A stretch of 64,000 nt of DNA from Candidatus Nitrohelix vancouverensis (GTDB taxonomy: Bacteria; Nitrospinota; Nitrospinia; Nitrospinales; VA-1), in contig CP048620.1 of assembly GCA_015698305.1 (NCBI GenBank), positions 1,638,557 through 1,702,556 on the forward strand, read 5' to 3'. Under the pieces are notes generated by a model, which worked only from the letters and a program-made list of their open reading frames with translations, searched no databases and was not told the origin of the DNA. Of the stretch, positions 18,444 through 26,843 are shown piece after piece; position 1 is the stretch's first letter, and the number at the start of each line of letters is the position of its first letter. The translations under genes were made by a program, and so were the position numbers.

Positions 18444-19028
18444 TCAAGAGCAGGCCTTTCTGGATGTGATGATCGTATCGATGATGCAGTGGCAAATTGA
18501 AAGATGGAGAATTTCTACCGGCCCATATTCCGGTGACGGCGCGTAAAAATTAATGTCTCCCATCGCTCTCAAGGGATTATCATCCTTGAAACCTGAAAAT
18601 GTAATCACCTGACAGTTTTTTAAGCGCGCGGCCTCGACCCCTCTCAAAATATTTTCGGATTTTCCCGAACTGCTGATCGCAAACAGAATATCGCCAGGAT
18701 CGGAAAACATTTCGATGGGTTTTTCAAAAACATGTTTGTAGCCATAATCGTTACTGATGCAGGTCAGCAGGGAGCTGTCGTTGAACGCCTGCGCTCGTAC
18801 GCCGCCGTTTTTCCAGTAATCGGTGGACATGTGGCTGGCGATTGCGGCGCTCGCTCCATTGCCGATAAAAATTATTTTATGGCCCGCGTCGGATTGTTTG
18901 ATGACATGCTGTGCGACGGTTTCAACGGCGCTGATGAACTCGATGGGCTCGCCTGCAGAGTCGGACGCTTGCAGGGAGCGCAGAGTGTTTTGGAGGCCTT
19001 GGAAATAACTTTCAATATAGTGTTTCAT
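18444..19028 (-). CDS. SIS-domain sugar isomerase, phosphoheptose isomerase (GmhA)-like
   Basis: About 194 residues from the ATG at 19028; an upstream TTG at 19043 would overlap the previous stop as TTGA. The SIS fold is visible: KIIFIGNGASAAIASHMSTDYWKNGG near the N terminus and DILFAISSSGKSENILRGVEAA, the two sugar-phosphate-binding segments of the GmhA family; the C-terminal PEYGPVEILHLSICHCII helix carries the conserved E/H of the active site. GmhA converts sedoheptulose 7-phosphate to D-glycero-D-manno-heptose 7-phosphate. It is adjacent to a nucleotidyltransferase-PfkB fusion and an HldE-C-like protein, the next two activities of ADP- or GDP-heptose synthesis. A different C7 or C6 sugar cannot be excluded. 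Confidence 0.82.
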   Translation of the reverse strand: MKHYIESYFQGLQNTLRSLQASDSAGEPIEFISAVETVAQHVIKQSDAGHKIIFIGNGASAAIASHMSTDYWKNGGVRAQAFNDSSLLTCISNDYGYKHVFEKPIEMFSDPGDILFAISSSGKSENILRGVEAARLKNCQVITFSGFKDDNPLRAMGDINFYAPSPEYGPVEILHLSICHCIIDTIITSRKACS

Positions 19029-19039
19029 GGATACGCTGT

Positions 19040-20566
19040 TCAAGAGAGTAGGGAATGGATGAATTCGAGAAGCTCATGTTTTTCCACGGGTTTTTTATTT
19101 CCAACGATTTGAACCGCAAGCGCCCCGACGGCGTTTCCAATGAACGATACGAAGTCGAGAGGCATACCCTTTGCGAAACAGGGAGCGGTGAAGGAGAAAA
19201 ACGCGTCTCCGGCGCCTATGGTGTCGATCACCTTTGTAGAAAAAATAGGGGTGCGGTTGACCTCATTATTGCTATCGATTCCAATTGAACCTTTTTTCCC
19301 CAGCGTTGTGATCAGGAATGAAGCGTCGATTTCCTGGCGAATCTGTTTTGCAATTCCCTCGATGGCTTTGTATTTTTGCTGAGCGGCCAGTCGTATTTCT
19401 GGTTCATCCAGACAAACGAAATCGGGGCCGCCGTATTTCGTTATCAGATTATATCCTGCATTGGCCGCATTTGTCTGCGTGTTTATTCCCAATAGCTTGC
19501 CGCTTTGCTTGACCGTTTCATAGATTTTATTATTGATAAACCCGTGACCAAAATCTGAAACCATCACTAAATCGTAGTCGGCGATCACAGCCGAGATGTG
19601 GTCTGTGATATTTTTTTCCAAGGCTCCGTTGATAGCGGAATCATTGATGAAATTTATTTCGAAGAGTTTTTGATTGAGATAGGAGTGGACGTATCGTTTT
19701 TTTACGATGGTCGGCGCATCGTCGCGAAAAAAGAATTTTGGAGAGATCTGAGGCTTCAGGTTCTGACGGACAAAATCTTCCCGGGAATCGGATTCGCCCA
19801 ACAGACAAACCAGATGCACCTCGTCGCAAATGCCGGCGAGGTGATTGGCGATGGCAAAGGCTCCTCCGGCGAACACTTCATGGTCGAGGTATTTGTTAAC
19901 CACCAGATTCGCTTTGCCCGCTTTGCCCAGCGGTTCGCAATAGTGGTATTCGTCGATGATTCCGTCGCCCAGTAGCATGACTTTGAGAGGTTGCAGGGAA
20001 TTCAGATTGTCGACGATGTCCTGAAACGAATATTTTGTCTTGAACCGCTCGATAAACCGCCGGGTGTCTTCGGGATATATGTCCAAGAACTGGTTGATGA
20101 TTTTTGAGGCGCTGAAGGATTGGCCCAGGGTTTCAAAGATTTTGCTTTGCCCGAGGTAGAGCTCTTTCTCGGCTTCAAATATTTTCTGATGAATAGTCTG
20201 GTCGCGCTCTTTATGGGCCTGGCCTTTGGCAAAAATATCGGGTTGCAGGAGTTGCACCGCGTCAAAAGGTTTTTCGTCGTCAACCACGCAGACATAATCG
20301 ACCTGGGTCAGGGAGGCGACATTCAGGGCGCGCATGGATTCCGGGAAAACGGGGCGTCCGGGGCCTCTTCTGACGTCTTTGTCCTTGATCACGGTGACGA
20401 CCAGTATGTCCCCCTGCGTTCTGGCAGAGTTCAGGTGCTGGATGATGCCGGGGTGAATGAGGTCGAAAACGCCGTGACTCTGGACGATGGTTTTACCGTC
20501 TTTTCGGAGGCGTTCAATTTCTGGAATCAGTTCGCCCAGCGCCCAAATTTTTTTGTTAGTTTCCAT
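19040..20566 (-). CDS. Nucleotidyltransferase-PfkB kinase fusion, reversed HldE-like order
   Basis: 508 residues. Residues 1-155 are a RfaE2/cytidylyltransferase-like domain (SHGVFDLIHPGIIQHL, GPGRPVFPESMRALNVASL), and residues about 185-500 a ribokinase/PfkB domain (LLGDGIIDEYHY, GGAFAIANHLAG, and DTIGAGDAFFSF with the catalytic Asp). E. coli HldE has the kinase first and the transferase second, so the order is inverted. The HxGH motif reads H38-P-G-I41, losing the second catalytic His, and the later (S/F)SST motif reads FSASK. The kinase looks intact (heptose 7-phosphate kinase by family) but the nucleotidyltransferase may be inactive or regulatory. It overlaps or nearly abuts the SIS gene downstream and follows an intact stand-alone transferase. 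Confidence 0.85.
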   Translation of the reverse strand: METNKKIWALGELIPEIERLRKDGKTIVQSHGVFDLIHPGIIQHLNSARTQGDILVVTVIKDKDVRRGPGRPVFPESMRALNVASLTQVDYVCVVDDEKPFDAVQLLQPDIFAKGQAHKERDQTIHQKIFEAEKELYLGQSKIFETLGQSFSASKIINQFLDIYPEDTRRFIERFKTKYSFQDIVDNLNSLQPLKVMLLGDGIIDEYHYCEPLGKAGKANLVVNKYLDHEVFAGGAFAIANHLAGICDEVHLVCLLGESDSREDFVRQNLKPQISPKFFFRDDAPTIVKKRYVHSYLNQKLFEINFINDSAINGALEKNITDHISAVIADYDLVMVSDFGHGFINNKIYETVKQSGKLLGINTQTNAANAGYNLITKYGGPDFVCLDEPEIRLAAQQKYKAIEGIAKQIRQEIDASFLITTLGKKGSIGIDSNNEVNRTPIFSTKVIDTIGAGDAFFSFTAPCFAKGMPLDFVSFIGNAVGALAVQIVGNKKPVEKHELLEFIHSLLS

Positions 20567-20599
20567 AGTTCAATGATTCTTTTCGGATGAAAGCTCCGA

Positions 20600-21073
20600 T
20601 TACTTGAAATGCTCATTCAGAAGTTTGGTGGAGGAAAATACAATCTCATGGGTGAACCGGATTTCAGCGCCAATTTCCTTTAATACTTCCGCTTCTTTCT
20701 GGATTTTTCCAGTTTTATCTTCGAGTTTTTCGAATTCCTGACCTTTGACATAGATTGCGGGTTTGAGCAGGCGTATCGTTTCCTCTGCGGTGGCCCACTG
20801 GTTCAGGGCAACGTAGTCAACGCATTCCAGGGCGGCGATTGAATCCATGCGCAGGCGCTGGTTGAATACGGGGCGTCCGGGGCCTTTGTCGACAAATCCA
20901 TCCGGCGTTACGGTGACGACGAGGATGTCGCCCATTGTTTTTGCGGATTGAAAATACTTGATGTGGCCCGGATGCATGAGGTCGAAACAGCCGTGACACA
21001 GGACGATCCGCTTGCCCTGATTTTGGAGCGGTTCAAGCCTTTCCGCGAGCGTTTGCAATTCGAGAATTTTCAT
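20600..21073 (-). CDS. Cytidylyltransferase-like sugar-phosphate nucleotidyltransferase (HldE C-domain/RfaE2-like)
   Basis: 157 residues, a complete stand-alone domain: VLCHGCFDLMHPGHIKYF with intact HPGH at 34-37, GPGRPVFNQRLRMDSIAALECVDYV, YVKGQEFE and the final SSTKLLNEHF with the ISST-type motif. Members attach AMP (HldE C-domain) or GMP (HddC-like pathways use another fold) to heptose 1-phosphate. Unlike the fused copy next door it retains both catalytic histidines. I therefore infer that it supplies the nucleotidyl transfer of the pathway. The tail GKIQKEAEVLKEIGAEIRFTHE is typical of RfaE2. It lies 34 bp downstream of the deoxyhypusine-synthase-like gene. Confidence 0.85.
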   Translation of the reverse strand: MKILELQTLAERLEPLQNQGKRIVLCHGCFDLMHPGHIKYFQSAKTMGDILVVTVTPDGFVDKGPGRPVFNQRLRMDSIAALECVDYVALNQWATAEETIRLLKPAIYVKGQEFEKLEDKTGKIQKEAEVLKEIGAEIRFTHEIVFSSTKLLNEHFK

Positions 21074-21106
21074 TCAAGCTCCAGATGGTCTTTTGATGCG
21101 GACGGT

Positions 21107-22084
21107 CTAGCGATTCGTTTCCGCGTGGTTGATGGCGGTCCATAAAGCCGGAATGGTATCGGCGTGCCGGCCTTTGACATAAAAACTTTCCCCGCCGTCC
21201 GATACCGTTCGTACGAGCATGGTTTTCCAGGGCCTGAAGAAATAAGCCGGGTCTTCCCGCGAGGGTTCCCGATCGAAGTTTTCCGGCAGGTCGTGCAGGT
21301 CGCAAACCAGAGTGGCGAAATTCTTTATGACAGCGCCATTTTGGCTGGCGACGTTGCGGGCCATGCTCAGGGCTTTCAGGTAGACTTCGGGGGCCATGAC
21401 GCTACTGCCAAAGTTCATGACCGCACCGCCTTCGAGATTTTGGATCACGGCGGCAAACTTCAGAAAATCATTATAGGACAAGGCGCCGGTGGCGGCTCCG
21501 TTGCAATTGGGGTGTTCGTGGATGATGTCGTAACCGATGCCCACATGCACAGTCGCCGGTATTTGGAGCTTGCAAGCCCAGGCGAACAGGCTGGTTTCCG
21601 CATGGGGTAGTTTTTCATCCAGTATGTTTTGCCCGACCGCTTCGCCCATGCCGATGGAATCATCCTTTCGGTAGGCTGTATTGATGATGTCGTTCAATAC
21701 GCCGGTTTCCCGCCAAAGCCCAAACTCCCCAGTTTTGATATAACGCGCGACGCTCTCGGTGGTGGCGCCGATGCTTGCAAACTCGTAATCATGGATGATG
21801 CCCGCCCCATTCATCGCAAGGCAATTTAGATAGCCCCGTTTCATCAGGTCGATGAGATAATTTTGCACGCCGGAGCGAATGACATGCGCGCCGATCATTA
21901 TGACATTGGCGCGTCCTTCTATTCGCGCTCGAACCATGCGTTTGGCGATCTGTTGCAGTTTGGGATGCACTGAATCGGCGTTCAACTCCTTCAGCGGAAG
22001 GATGGATTCCAATCCTAAATCATGCCGACGTTTTTCAAGCGGCTGGATATGAAGGGCTGATCGGTCAAATCGTGGTGAGGGCAT
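21107..22084 (-). CDS. Deoxyhypusine-synthase-like NAD-fold protein of unknown function
   Basis: 325 residues. Segments such as NVIMIGAHVIRSGVQNYLIDLMKRG, MNGAGIIHDYEFASIG, HVGIGYDIIHEHPNCNGAATGALSYNDF and GGAVMNFGSSVMAPEVYLKALSM resemble the deoxyhypusine synthase / DHS-like NAD-binding superfamily found as an unexplained member of bacterial heptose and polysaccharide clusters. The lysine-bearing WGK active-site motif of true deoxyhypusine synthase is not seen, and bacteria lack eIF5A. It is the first gene of the operon with two nucleotidyltransferases, PfkB kinase and SIS isomerase, so a role in sugar-phosphate supply or rearrangement is inferred. Family assignment is from memory of motifs and should be treated as moderate. 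Confidence 0.6.
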   Translation of the reverse strand: MPSPRFDRSALHIQPLEKRRHDLGLESILPLKELNADSVHPKLQQIAKRMVRARIEGRANVIMIGAHVIRSGVQNYLIDLMKRGYLNCLAMNGAGIIHDYEFASIGATTESVARYIKTGEFGLWRETGVLNDIINTAYRKDDSIGMGEAVGQNILDEKLPHAETSLFAWACKLQIPATVHVGIGYDIIHEHPNCNGAATGALSYNDFLKFAAVIQNLEGGAVMNFGSSVMAPEVYLKALSMARNVASQNGAVIKNFATLVCDLHDLPENFDREPSREDPAYFFRPWKTMLVRTVSDGGESFYVKGRHADTIPALWTAINHAETNR

Positions 22085-22930
22085 GAACGATGAACAGGGT
22101 TTGGGATCGATATTGATTATTCAGGAAAATAAAAAACTGATTTCCCGGTTGACGATGTGGAATTTTAAAAAGGCGGTCGGTTCGCCGTGTTGATGCGACG
22201 TGGCGCACGGGAGCGTAGTCCATTTATGCCCGATTGCATCGGATTGTTATACTTGGAAAGATTGAAAAACTCGCTCACACGGACTTTGTACAGTCTTCTT
22301 TTCTGCTTTTTAATCTTAAAACATTCTGATTGTTTTGTGAACGAAAAGTTGATTTTGGGATTGGCAGGCCCGATACGATTTTTCCAGTGTGATGGGGAAC
22401 GCTGAGTCGGGGGTCTGAATACGGGCGCCGTAGGTTTGCTTGAATGGATTTCTTGCTGTTTTGAATCAACTTGTATTTGCGGGACCTAGATGAGAATTCA
22501 AGGCGGGTTGTGGCGTGAAACTTTGCTTTGGCATTGTTTCTATTGCATTCAATGCTTTTTTGAAAGCTGAAAATATGGGATACTGTATTTGACATATCGC
22601 CCCTAAGGGTTCTTCTCTGACCGCGATGCATGGCGATACGGTGTTTTGCCGCCGAGGCAGATTTGTTTGTTGGTATCGCGAGAATTCAACGGCTCTTGCT
22701 GTTTATTGTCGCAGACACTTTACTAAATTGAAAATTTGCCGAAAATAAGTTGTATGGCTTTATTTGTAGTCCTTGGCGGTGAATCTGCCGATGCTTCACA
22801 GGGATCGAATGGGTTTCATGCCGATGAACTGAAGCCGCAGAATAAAAGAGACTCGCGTTGCTATTCTTGATCGACGCATACTGCTTTCAATACTCTATTC
22901 CCACATCCTTTCTAAGGGCGCCAACAATCA
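22085..22930. other. Long divergent intergenic region
   Basis: About 845 bases between the divergent heptose-type operon (minus) and the radical SAM module (plus). Short open frames occur on both strands but none has a recognisable product. A TTGACA is present at 22589-22594 without a good -10 at the right spacing on the plus strand. The region ends with TTCTAAGGGCGCCAA immediately before the radical SAM start codon, which recurs at the other end of that module (see repeat entries). It probably holds promoters for both directions; I see no RNA gene. Confidence 0.4.
22907..22924 (+). repeat. 18-bp direct repeat, left copy
   Basis: Reads CCTTTCTAAGGGCGCCAA, ending 6 bases before the ATG of the first radical SAM gene. 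The right copy at 27887-27904 differs at one base (17 of 18 identical, 15 in a row). It contains the palindrome GGCGCC. The two copies bracket exactly the five-gene module 22931-27895. Confidence 0.7.
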
Positions 22931-24349
22931 ATGACTGACACCCCAAAGAACACTAATCGTTTCGGTAAAGAAGTAATTACCAATAATATTCCCAAAGATG
23001 CGCCTCTGGCCAGCTCTCCCGGGCATAAATTAAGGACCTCGAATACCATTGTCGATCGCAAGGTCCTGGCTGAAAATGAGCTTCGAAAAATTGAACAGCC
23101 GGTTGATCCAAAGGAGATCAAGCCCTTAAAGGACCAGAAACTGGAATTCGTTGAGTTTGACGACCAGGTTGGCGTGGTTCGCACGAGCGCTGAGGCGGAG
23201 CCTGAAAAGAGTGAAGACACGACGCCGAACATGTTCACCGGCCCCAGCCACAGGAACAAGGCGGAGCGTTTCCGGTTCGATGGTCATAAAATGATGCATC
23301 ATCTGGACCGGATACAGGCCTGGCAAAACGGCGAAAAATTTGCCCCGATTCATATAGACATGGGACTGACCAAATTTTGTAATACCGCCTGTATCTATTG
23401 TTATGCTGTTGTGCAGAATATGACGAAGGGGGCCATGATCGGTCGCGACGCTCTTTTAAATTATGTGGAAGATTGCGGCAAGTTGGGCGTGCGTTCCATC
23501 GGCTTTATAGGCGATGGGGAGCCGACCCTGAATCCTACCGTTTACGACGCGACGGTGCTTGCGGCGGAGGTCGGGGTGGACACGTCGATGGCGACCAACG
23601 GACTTTTGCTTGAAATGGACCGAGCGCATGATTTGTTGAAGAACATGACCTGGATTCGCTTTAATCTGTCCGCCGGGGACGCGCAGGGTTTCAAGGAAGT
23701 TCATCAGTCCCGGCCTGAAAGTTTTGATTTGCTCATTGAAAAGATCAAGGAGCTGGTGCGCATCAAAAAAGAAAACGGCTACAAGTGTACGCTGGGTTTG
23801 CAGATGGTGCTGATTCCTGAATGTTACGATCAGGTTTTGAAAGAAGCGGAACTGGGAGCCGAGCTGGGCGTGGACTATTTTGTCATCAAGCACTGTTCGG
23901 ATTCGGAGTATAAGGAGATCGGCGTCGACTACAGCAGTTACATGGGCATACAGGACATGCTGAAAGAGGCCGAGGCCTTGTCCAACAAGGACTATGTCGT
24001 TCAGGTCAAATGGAATAAAATCCTCGCCGCGGGCGAGTCTGATCTCTATAAAAACGGTTATCGCAAGTACGACGTGTGCCACGGAACGCCTTTCCTGTTG
24101 CAGATTTCCGGCAATGGGAAAATTTACCCCTGCGGCCCATTTTTCAACAAAGAACGTTTTTATATTGGCGACCTGCATAAAGATTCTTTCTTCGACATCG
24201 TGATGGGCGACCGTTACTGGGAAGTGCATAACGATGTTGTCGCATCGGTCGACGTGCATAAGGACTGCGCTATTGGTTGTCGGCAGGATTATGTGAATAA
24301 ATTTTTGTGGGATCTGAAAAACGTCCCTGAGCATGTCAACTTTATCTAG
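22931..24349 (+). CDS. Radical SAM/SPASM protein, long N-terminal extension (module gene 1)
   Basis: 472 residues. About 110 N-terminal residues are polar and low-complexity (probably disordered). Then FRFDGHKMMHHLDRI and the radical SAM cluster site C150-NTA-C154-IY-C157 (CxxxCxxC), with GDGEPTLNP as the SAM-binding GGE-like motif. The C-terminal region has further cysteines (CHGTPFLLQ, YPCGPFF, KDCAIGCRQDY) typical of SPASM/twitch auxiliary iron-sulfur sites. The final residues LWDLKNVPEHVNFI are nearly identical to the end of the second radical SAM protein of the module. Such enzymes make radical-based C-C, C-S or dehydrogenation changes on sugars, peptides or cofactors. The substrate here is unknown; the polysaccharide setting suggests a nucleotide or lipid sugar. 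Confidence 0.88.
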   Translation: MTDTPKNTNRFGKEVITNNIPKDAPLASSPGHKLRTSNTIVDRKVLAENELRKIEQPVDPKEIKPLKDQKLEFVEFDDQVGVVRTSAEAEPEKSEDTTPNMFTGPSHRNKAERFRFDGHKMMHHLDRIQAWQNGEKFAPIHIDMGLTKFCNTACIYCYAVVQNMTKGAMIGRDALLNYVEDCGKLGVRSIGFIGDGEPTLNPTVYDATVLAAEVGVDTSMATNGLLLEMDRAHDLLKNMTWIRFNLSAGDAQGFKEVHQSRPESFDLLIEKIKELVRIKKENGYKCTLGLQMVLIPECYDQVLKEAELGAELGVDYFVIKHCSDSEYKEIGVDYSSYMGIQDMLKEAEALSNKDYVVQVKWNKILAAGESDLYKNGYRKYDVCHGTPFLLQISGNGKIYPCGPFFNKERFYIGDLHKDSFFDIVMGDRYWEVHNDVVASVDVHKDCAIGCRQDYVNKFLWDLKNVPEHVNFI

Positions 24350-24354
24350 AGCCA

Positions 24355-24807
24355 GTGGATTCTGAAACTTCAGTCGAGCCGTCGTCCGGTTTTGTGCAGG
24401 AGTTTGTCGGCGCCGTGGTGGTTGGCACAGACGGAAAAATTCTCTGTCAGTTGCGCGACGATATTCCCGGCATTCAATTTCCCGGTCGCTGGACCTGCTC
24501 TCCCGGCGGGCATATGGAAGCGGGGGAGGTTCCCCGGCAGGCCATTTTAAGGGAATTGCAGGAGGAGTTCGGTATTGAGGTTGAGCGCCTCGAATTGTTG
24601 GACAGCTTTTCCGAGTCCGAGGCAAGCGTTAAAGGAACCTATCACGCCTTCATGGCCAAACTGAAAACCCCGGAAGATCAAGTGCGATGTTATGAGGGGC
24701 AAGAGGCGCGCCTCTTTGCGCCAGAAATTATTCCGACCTTGAATCTGCATCCGGTCAGTTTGAAAATTTTCAACAAATATCTCGAACGTCAACGCGACGC
24801 TTCGTGA
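24355..24807 (+). CDS. Nudix hydrolase
   Basis: 150 residues from GTG, five bases after the previous stop. Complete Nudix box GX5EX7REUXEEXGU in GHMEAGEVPRQAIL followed by RELQEEFGI. The rest (FVGAVVVGTDGKILCQLRDD, WTCSPGG) follows MutT/GDP-mannose hydrolase-like proteins. It presumably hydrolyses a nucleoside diphosphate linked to a sugar or other moiety. Because it lies between two homologous radical SAM genes and is spaced for translational coupling, it may release a nucleotide-free intermediate or clean up a damaged nucleotide sugar in that pathway. Confidence 0.87.
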   Translation: MDSETSVEPSSGFVQEFVGAVVVGTDGKILCQLRDDIPGIQFPGRWTCSPGGHMEAGEVPRQAILRELQEEFGIEVERLELLDSFSESEASVKGTYHAFMAKLKTPEDQVRCYEGQEARLFAPEIIPTLNLHPVSLKIFNKYLERQRDAS

Positions 24808-24828
24808 TTTCTAAGATTCCAATCATCC

Positions 24829-25902
24829 ATGGGCGACCCCTTTAAAATAGACCATCACAAGATCAATTATCATGTGGATCGCTTGAACGACTGGTTGGAA
24901 GAGAAAACGGTCTATCCGATTTATGTGGAGATCGCTCCTGCCGGGGCTTGTAATCATCGCTGTTCCTTTTGCGCGGTGGATTATATCGGTTACAAGGTGG
25001 TGTTTCTGGAGGCGGAGGTTCTCAAGAGCCGAATCACTGAGATGGGTCGACTGGGGATTCGAAGCGTGATGTACGCCGGGGAAGGCGAGCCGCTACTGCA
25101 CAAGGACCTGCCTGAAATTATTCTGCACACGAAAGATTCGGGGATTGACGTTTCCATCACCACCAACGCGGTTCCTTTGACTGAAAAATGGGCGGAGAAG
25201 GCGTTGCCGGGAATCACCTGGATCAAGACCAGCATCAACGCGGGTTCTGCGGAGACTTATGCTCAAATCCATCAGACAAAGAAAGAGGATTTTGACAAGG
25301 TCGTGTCCAATCTGGAAAAAGCCGTGGCCATTCGCAATCGAAAAAACCTGGACTGCGTCATTGGCACGCAAATGGTTTTACTCCCTGAAAACGAGCATGA
25401 AGCGGTCGATCTTGCGAAGCGGATGAAGTCGATCGGATGCGATTATCTGGTCATCAAGCCCTATTCCCAACATAAAAAAAGCATCACCCGAACTTACGAG
25501 AATATCGATTATCAAAAGAGTCTTGATTTCAAGGATGAGCTGGAATCGGTCAATGGAGAGAATTTTTCGGTCGTCTTCCGGGAAAACACCGTTAAGAAGC
25601 TGGACGAAAACGAACATTATTATAAGAAATGCTATTCGACGCCGAATTTCTGGGCTTACATCATGGCCGATGGAACGGTCTACGGTTGTAGCGCCTATCT
25701 GTTGGACGAGCGCTTTTGTTATGGCGACATCAACGAGAACTCTTTTGAAGAAATCTGGGAAGGCGAACGACGTTTGAAGAATCTGGAATTCGTCAAAAAT
25801 GAATTGAACATTTCGGAATGCCGCAAGAACTGTCGCATGGATGCAGTCAATCGTTATCTGTGGGACCTCAAAAATCCTCCCTCCCATGTCAATTTCATAT
25901 GA
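24829..25902 (+). CDS. Radical SAM/SPASM protein (module gene 3)
   Basis: 357 residues. Shares with the first module protein the opening FKIDHHKINYHVDRL, the cluster site C41-NHR-C45-SF-C48, GEGEPLLH as the SAM motif, IGTQMVLLPE, and the closing LWDLKNPPSHVNFI. Further cysteines in KKCYSTP, YGCSAYLLDE and ECRKNCRMD point to auxiliary iron-sulfur clusters. It lacks the disordered N-terminal extension. The stop overlaps the start of the E1-alpha gene as ATGA, so translation is coupled. The pair arose by duplication and probably acts on related substrates or consecutive steps. Confidence 0.88.
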   Translation: MGDPFKIDHHKINYHVDRLNDWLEEKTVYPIYVEIAPAGACNHRCSFCAVDYIGYKVVFLEAEVLKSRITEMGRLGIRSVMYAGEGEPLLHKDLPEIILHTKDSGIDVSITTNAVPLTEKWAEKALPGITWIKTSINAGSAETYAQIHQTKKEDFDKVVSNLEKAVAIRNRKNLDCVIGTQMVLLPENEHEAVDLAKRMKSIGCDYLVIKPYSQHKKSITRTYENIDYQKSLDFKDELESVNGENFSVVFRENTVKKLDENEHYYKKCYSTPNFWAYIMADGTVYGCSAYLLDERFCYGDINENSFEEIWEGERRLKNLEFVKNELNISECRKNCRMDAVNRYLWDLKNPPSHVNFI

Positions 25903-26843
25903 TGGATCCTAAGACTGCGGCGGACGCCTATTCGCGTCTCATCATAATCCGTTTGACTGAAGAAGCGATAGCTGAAGAATACAAACAACAGGAAATGAAG
26001 TGCCCGGTTCATCTGTCGATAGGGCAAGAGGCGGTCGCGGCTGGCGTGTCTCTGTGCTTGAGCGATCAGGACGTGGTCTTTAGCACGCATCGGTGCCATA
26101 GCCACTATCTGGCTAAAAATGGCGACCTGAATCGCATGATCGCCGAACTCTATGGAAAGAAAGAAGGTTGCGCCAAAGGTTTGGGCGGTTCCATGCATCT
26201 GATCGATGAAGGCGTCGGCATGATGGGTTCGTCTGCGATTGTTGGCGGAAGCATTCCCCTGGCGGTGGGCGCGGCTTTGTCGTTTAAAATGTTCAACCAG
26301 CCTCATATTGCGGTTCCTTATTTTGGCGACGGCGCCTGCGAGGAAGGGGTGTTTCATGAAAGCCTGAATTTTGCCGCTCTGAAAAAACTACCCGTTATTT
26401 TCGTTTGCGAGAACAATGCCGTGGCGACGTCTTCCCCTTTGCTGGCTCGTCGTCCTGCGAATAACATTTTTCAACACGGCCAGGTATTTGGGATTCCGGG
26501 GTATCAGGTAGACGGAAACGATCTGGCCTCAGTCTATGCGACTGCAAAGCGGGCTAGAGAACATGCGGCGAGCGGGAAGGGGCCAGTTCTCATCGAGGCC
26601 CGAACCTATCGCATCATGGGACATGTGGGGCCTCAACAGGACTGTTCCTCTGGGCTGAGAACGCAGGAGGAGTGGGACCAATGGAAAGACGCTTGCCCCA
26701 TCAAACGTTTTGAGGCGTATTGTGACGAAAAGAATTTATTGTCGGAGTCGGAGCGGGAAACGATGCGTCGGTCAACGCAATTACAAATTCAAGAGGCCTT
26801 TGAGATCGCCAAGGCAGGGGCTCCCGCCGAGTGGATAGCATGA
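25899..26843 (+). CDS. Thiamine-diphosphate-dependent dehydrogenase E1 component, alpha subunit (AcoA/PdhA-like)
   Basis: About 314 residues; start ATG at 25899 or the adjacent ATG at 25902, overlapping the preceding stop. The reading frame can be extended upstream to 25818 but that part lies inside the previous gene. ThDP motif: GDGACEEG at about 142-149 with the second half ENN about 27 residues later. RCHSHYLAKNG and KGLGGSMHLIDE are family landmarks of branched-chain/acetoin/pyruvate E1-alpha. With the next gene it makes a complete alpha2beta2 E1, but no E2 or E3 gene is nearby. It may therefore perform a transketolase-like or decarboxylative C2/C3 transfer on a sugar rather than feeding a dehydrogenase complex (inference). 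Confidence 0.88.
   Translation: MMDPKTAADAYSRLIIIRLTEEAIAEEYKQQEMKCPVHLSIGQEAVAAGVSLCLSDQDVVFSTHRCHSHYLAKNGDLNRMIAELYGKKEGCAKGLGGSMHLIDEGVGMMGSSAIVGGSIPLAVGAALSFKMFNQPHIAVPYFGDGACEEGVFHESLNFAALKKLPVIFVCENNAVATSSPLLARRPANNIFQHGQVFGIPGYQVDGNDLASVYATAKRAREHAASGKGPVLIEARTYRIMGHVGPQQDCSSGLRTQEEWDQWKDACPIKRFEAYCDEKNLLSESERETMRRSTQLQIQEAFEIAKAGAPAEWIA

Noticed and set aside
21107-22084. Protein hypusination in a bacterium
   Set aside because: The catalytic lysine motif of deoxyhypusine synthase is not visible and the context is sugar-nucleotide synthesis.
22275-22631. 118-codon minus frame and a 72-codon plus frame (22187-22405) in the intergenic region
   Set aside because: Neither shows a family, a clear ribosome-binding site, or protein-like composition; coding is not supported.
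23456-24625. A 389-codon open frame on the minus strand opposite the first radical SAM gene
   Set aside because: It is a shadow: the plus-strand frame has a complete CxxxCxxC radical SAM protein, while the antisense product has no recognisable domain.
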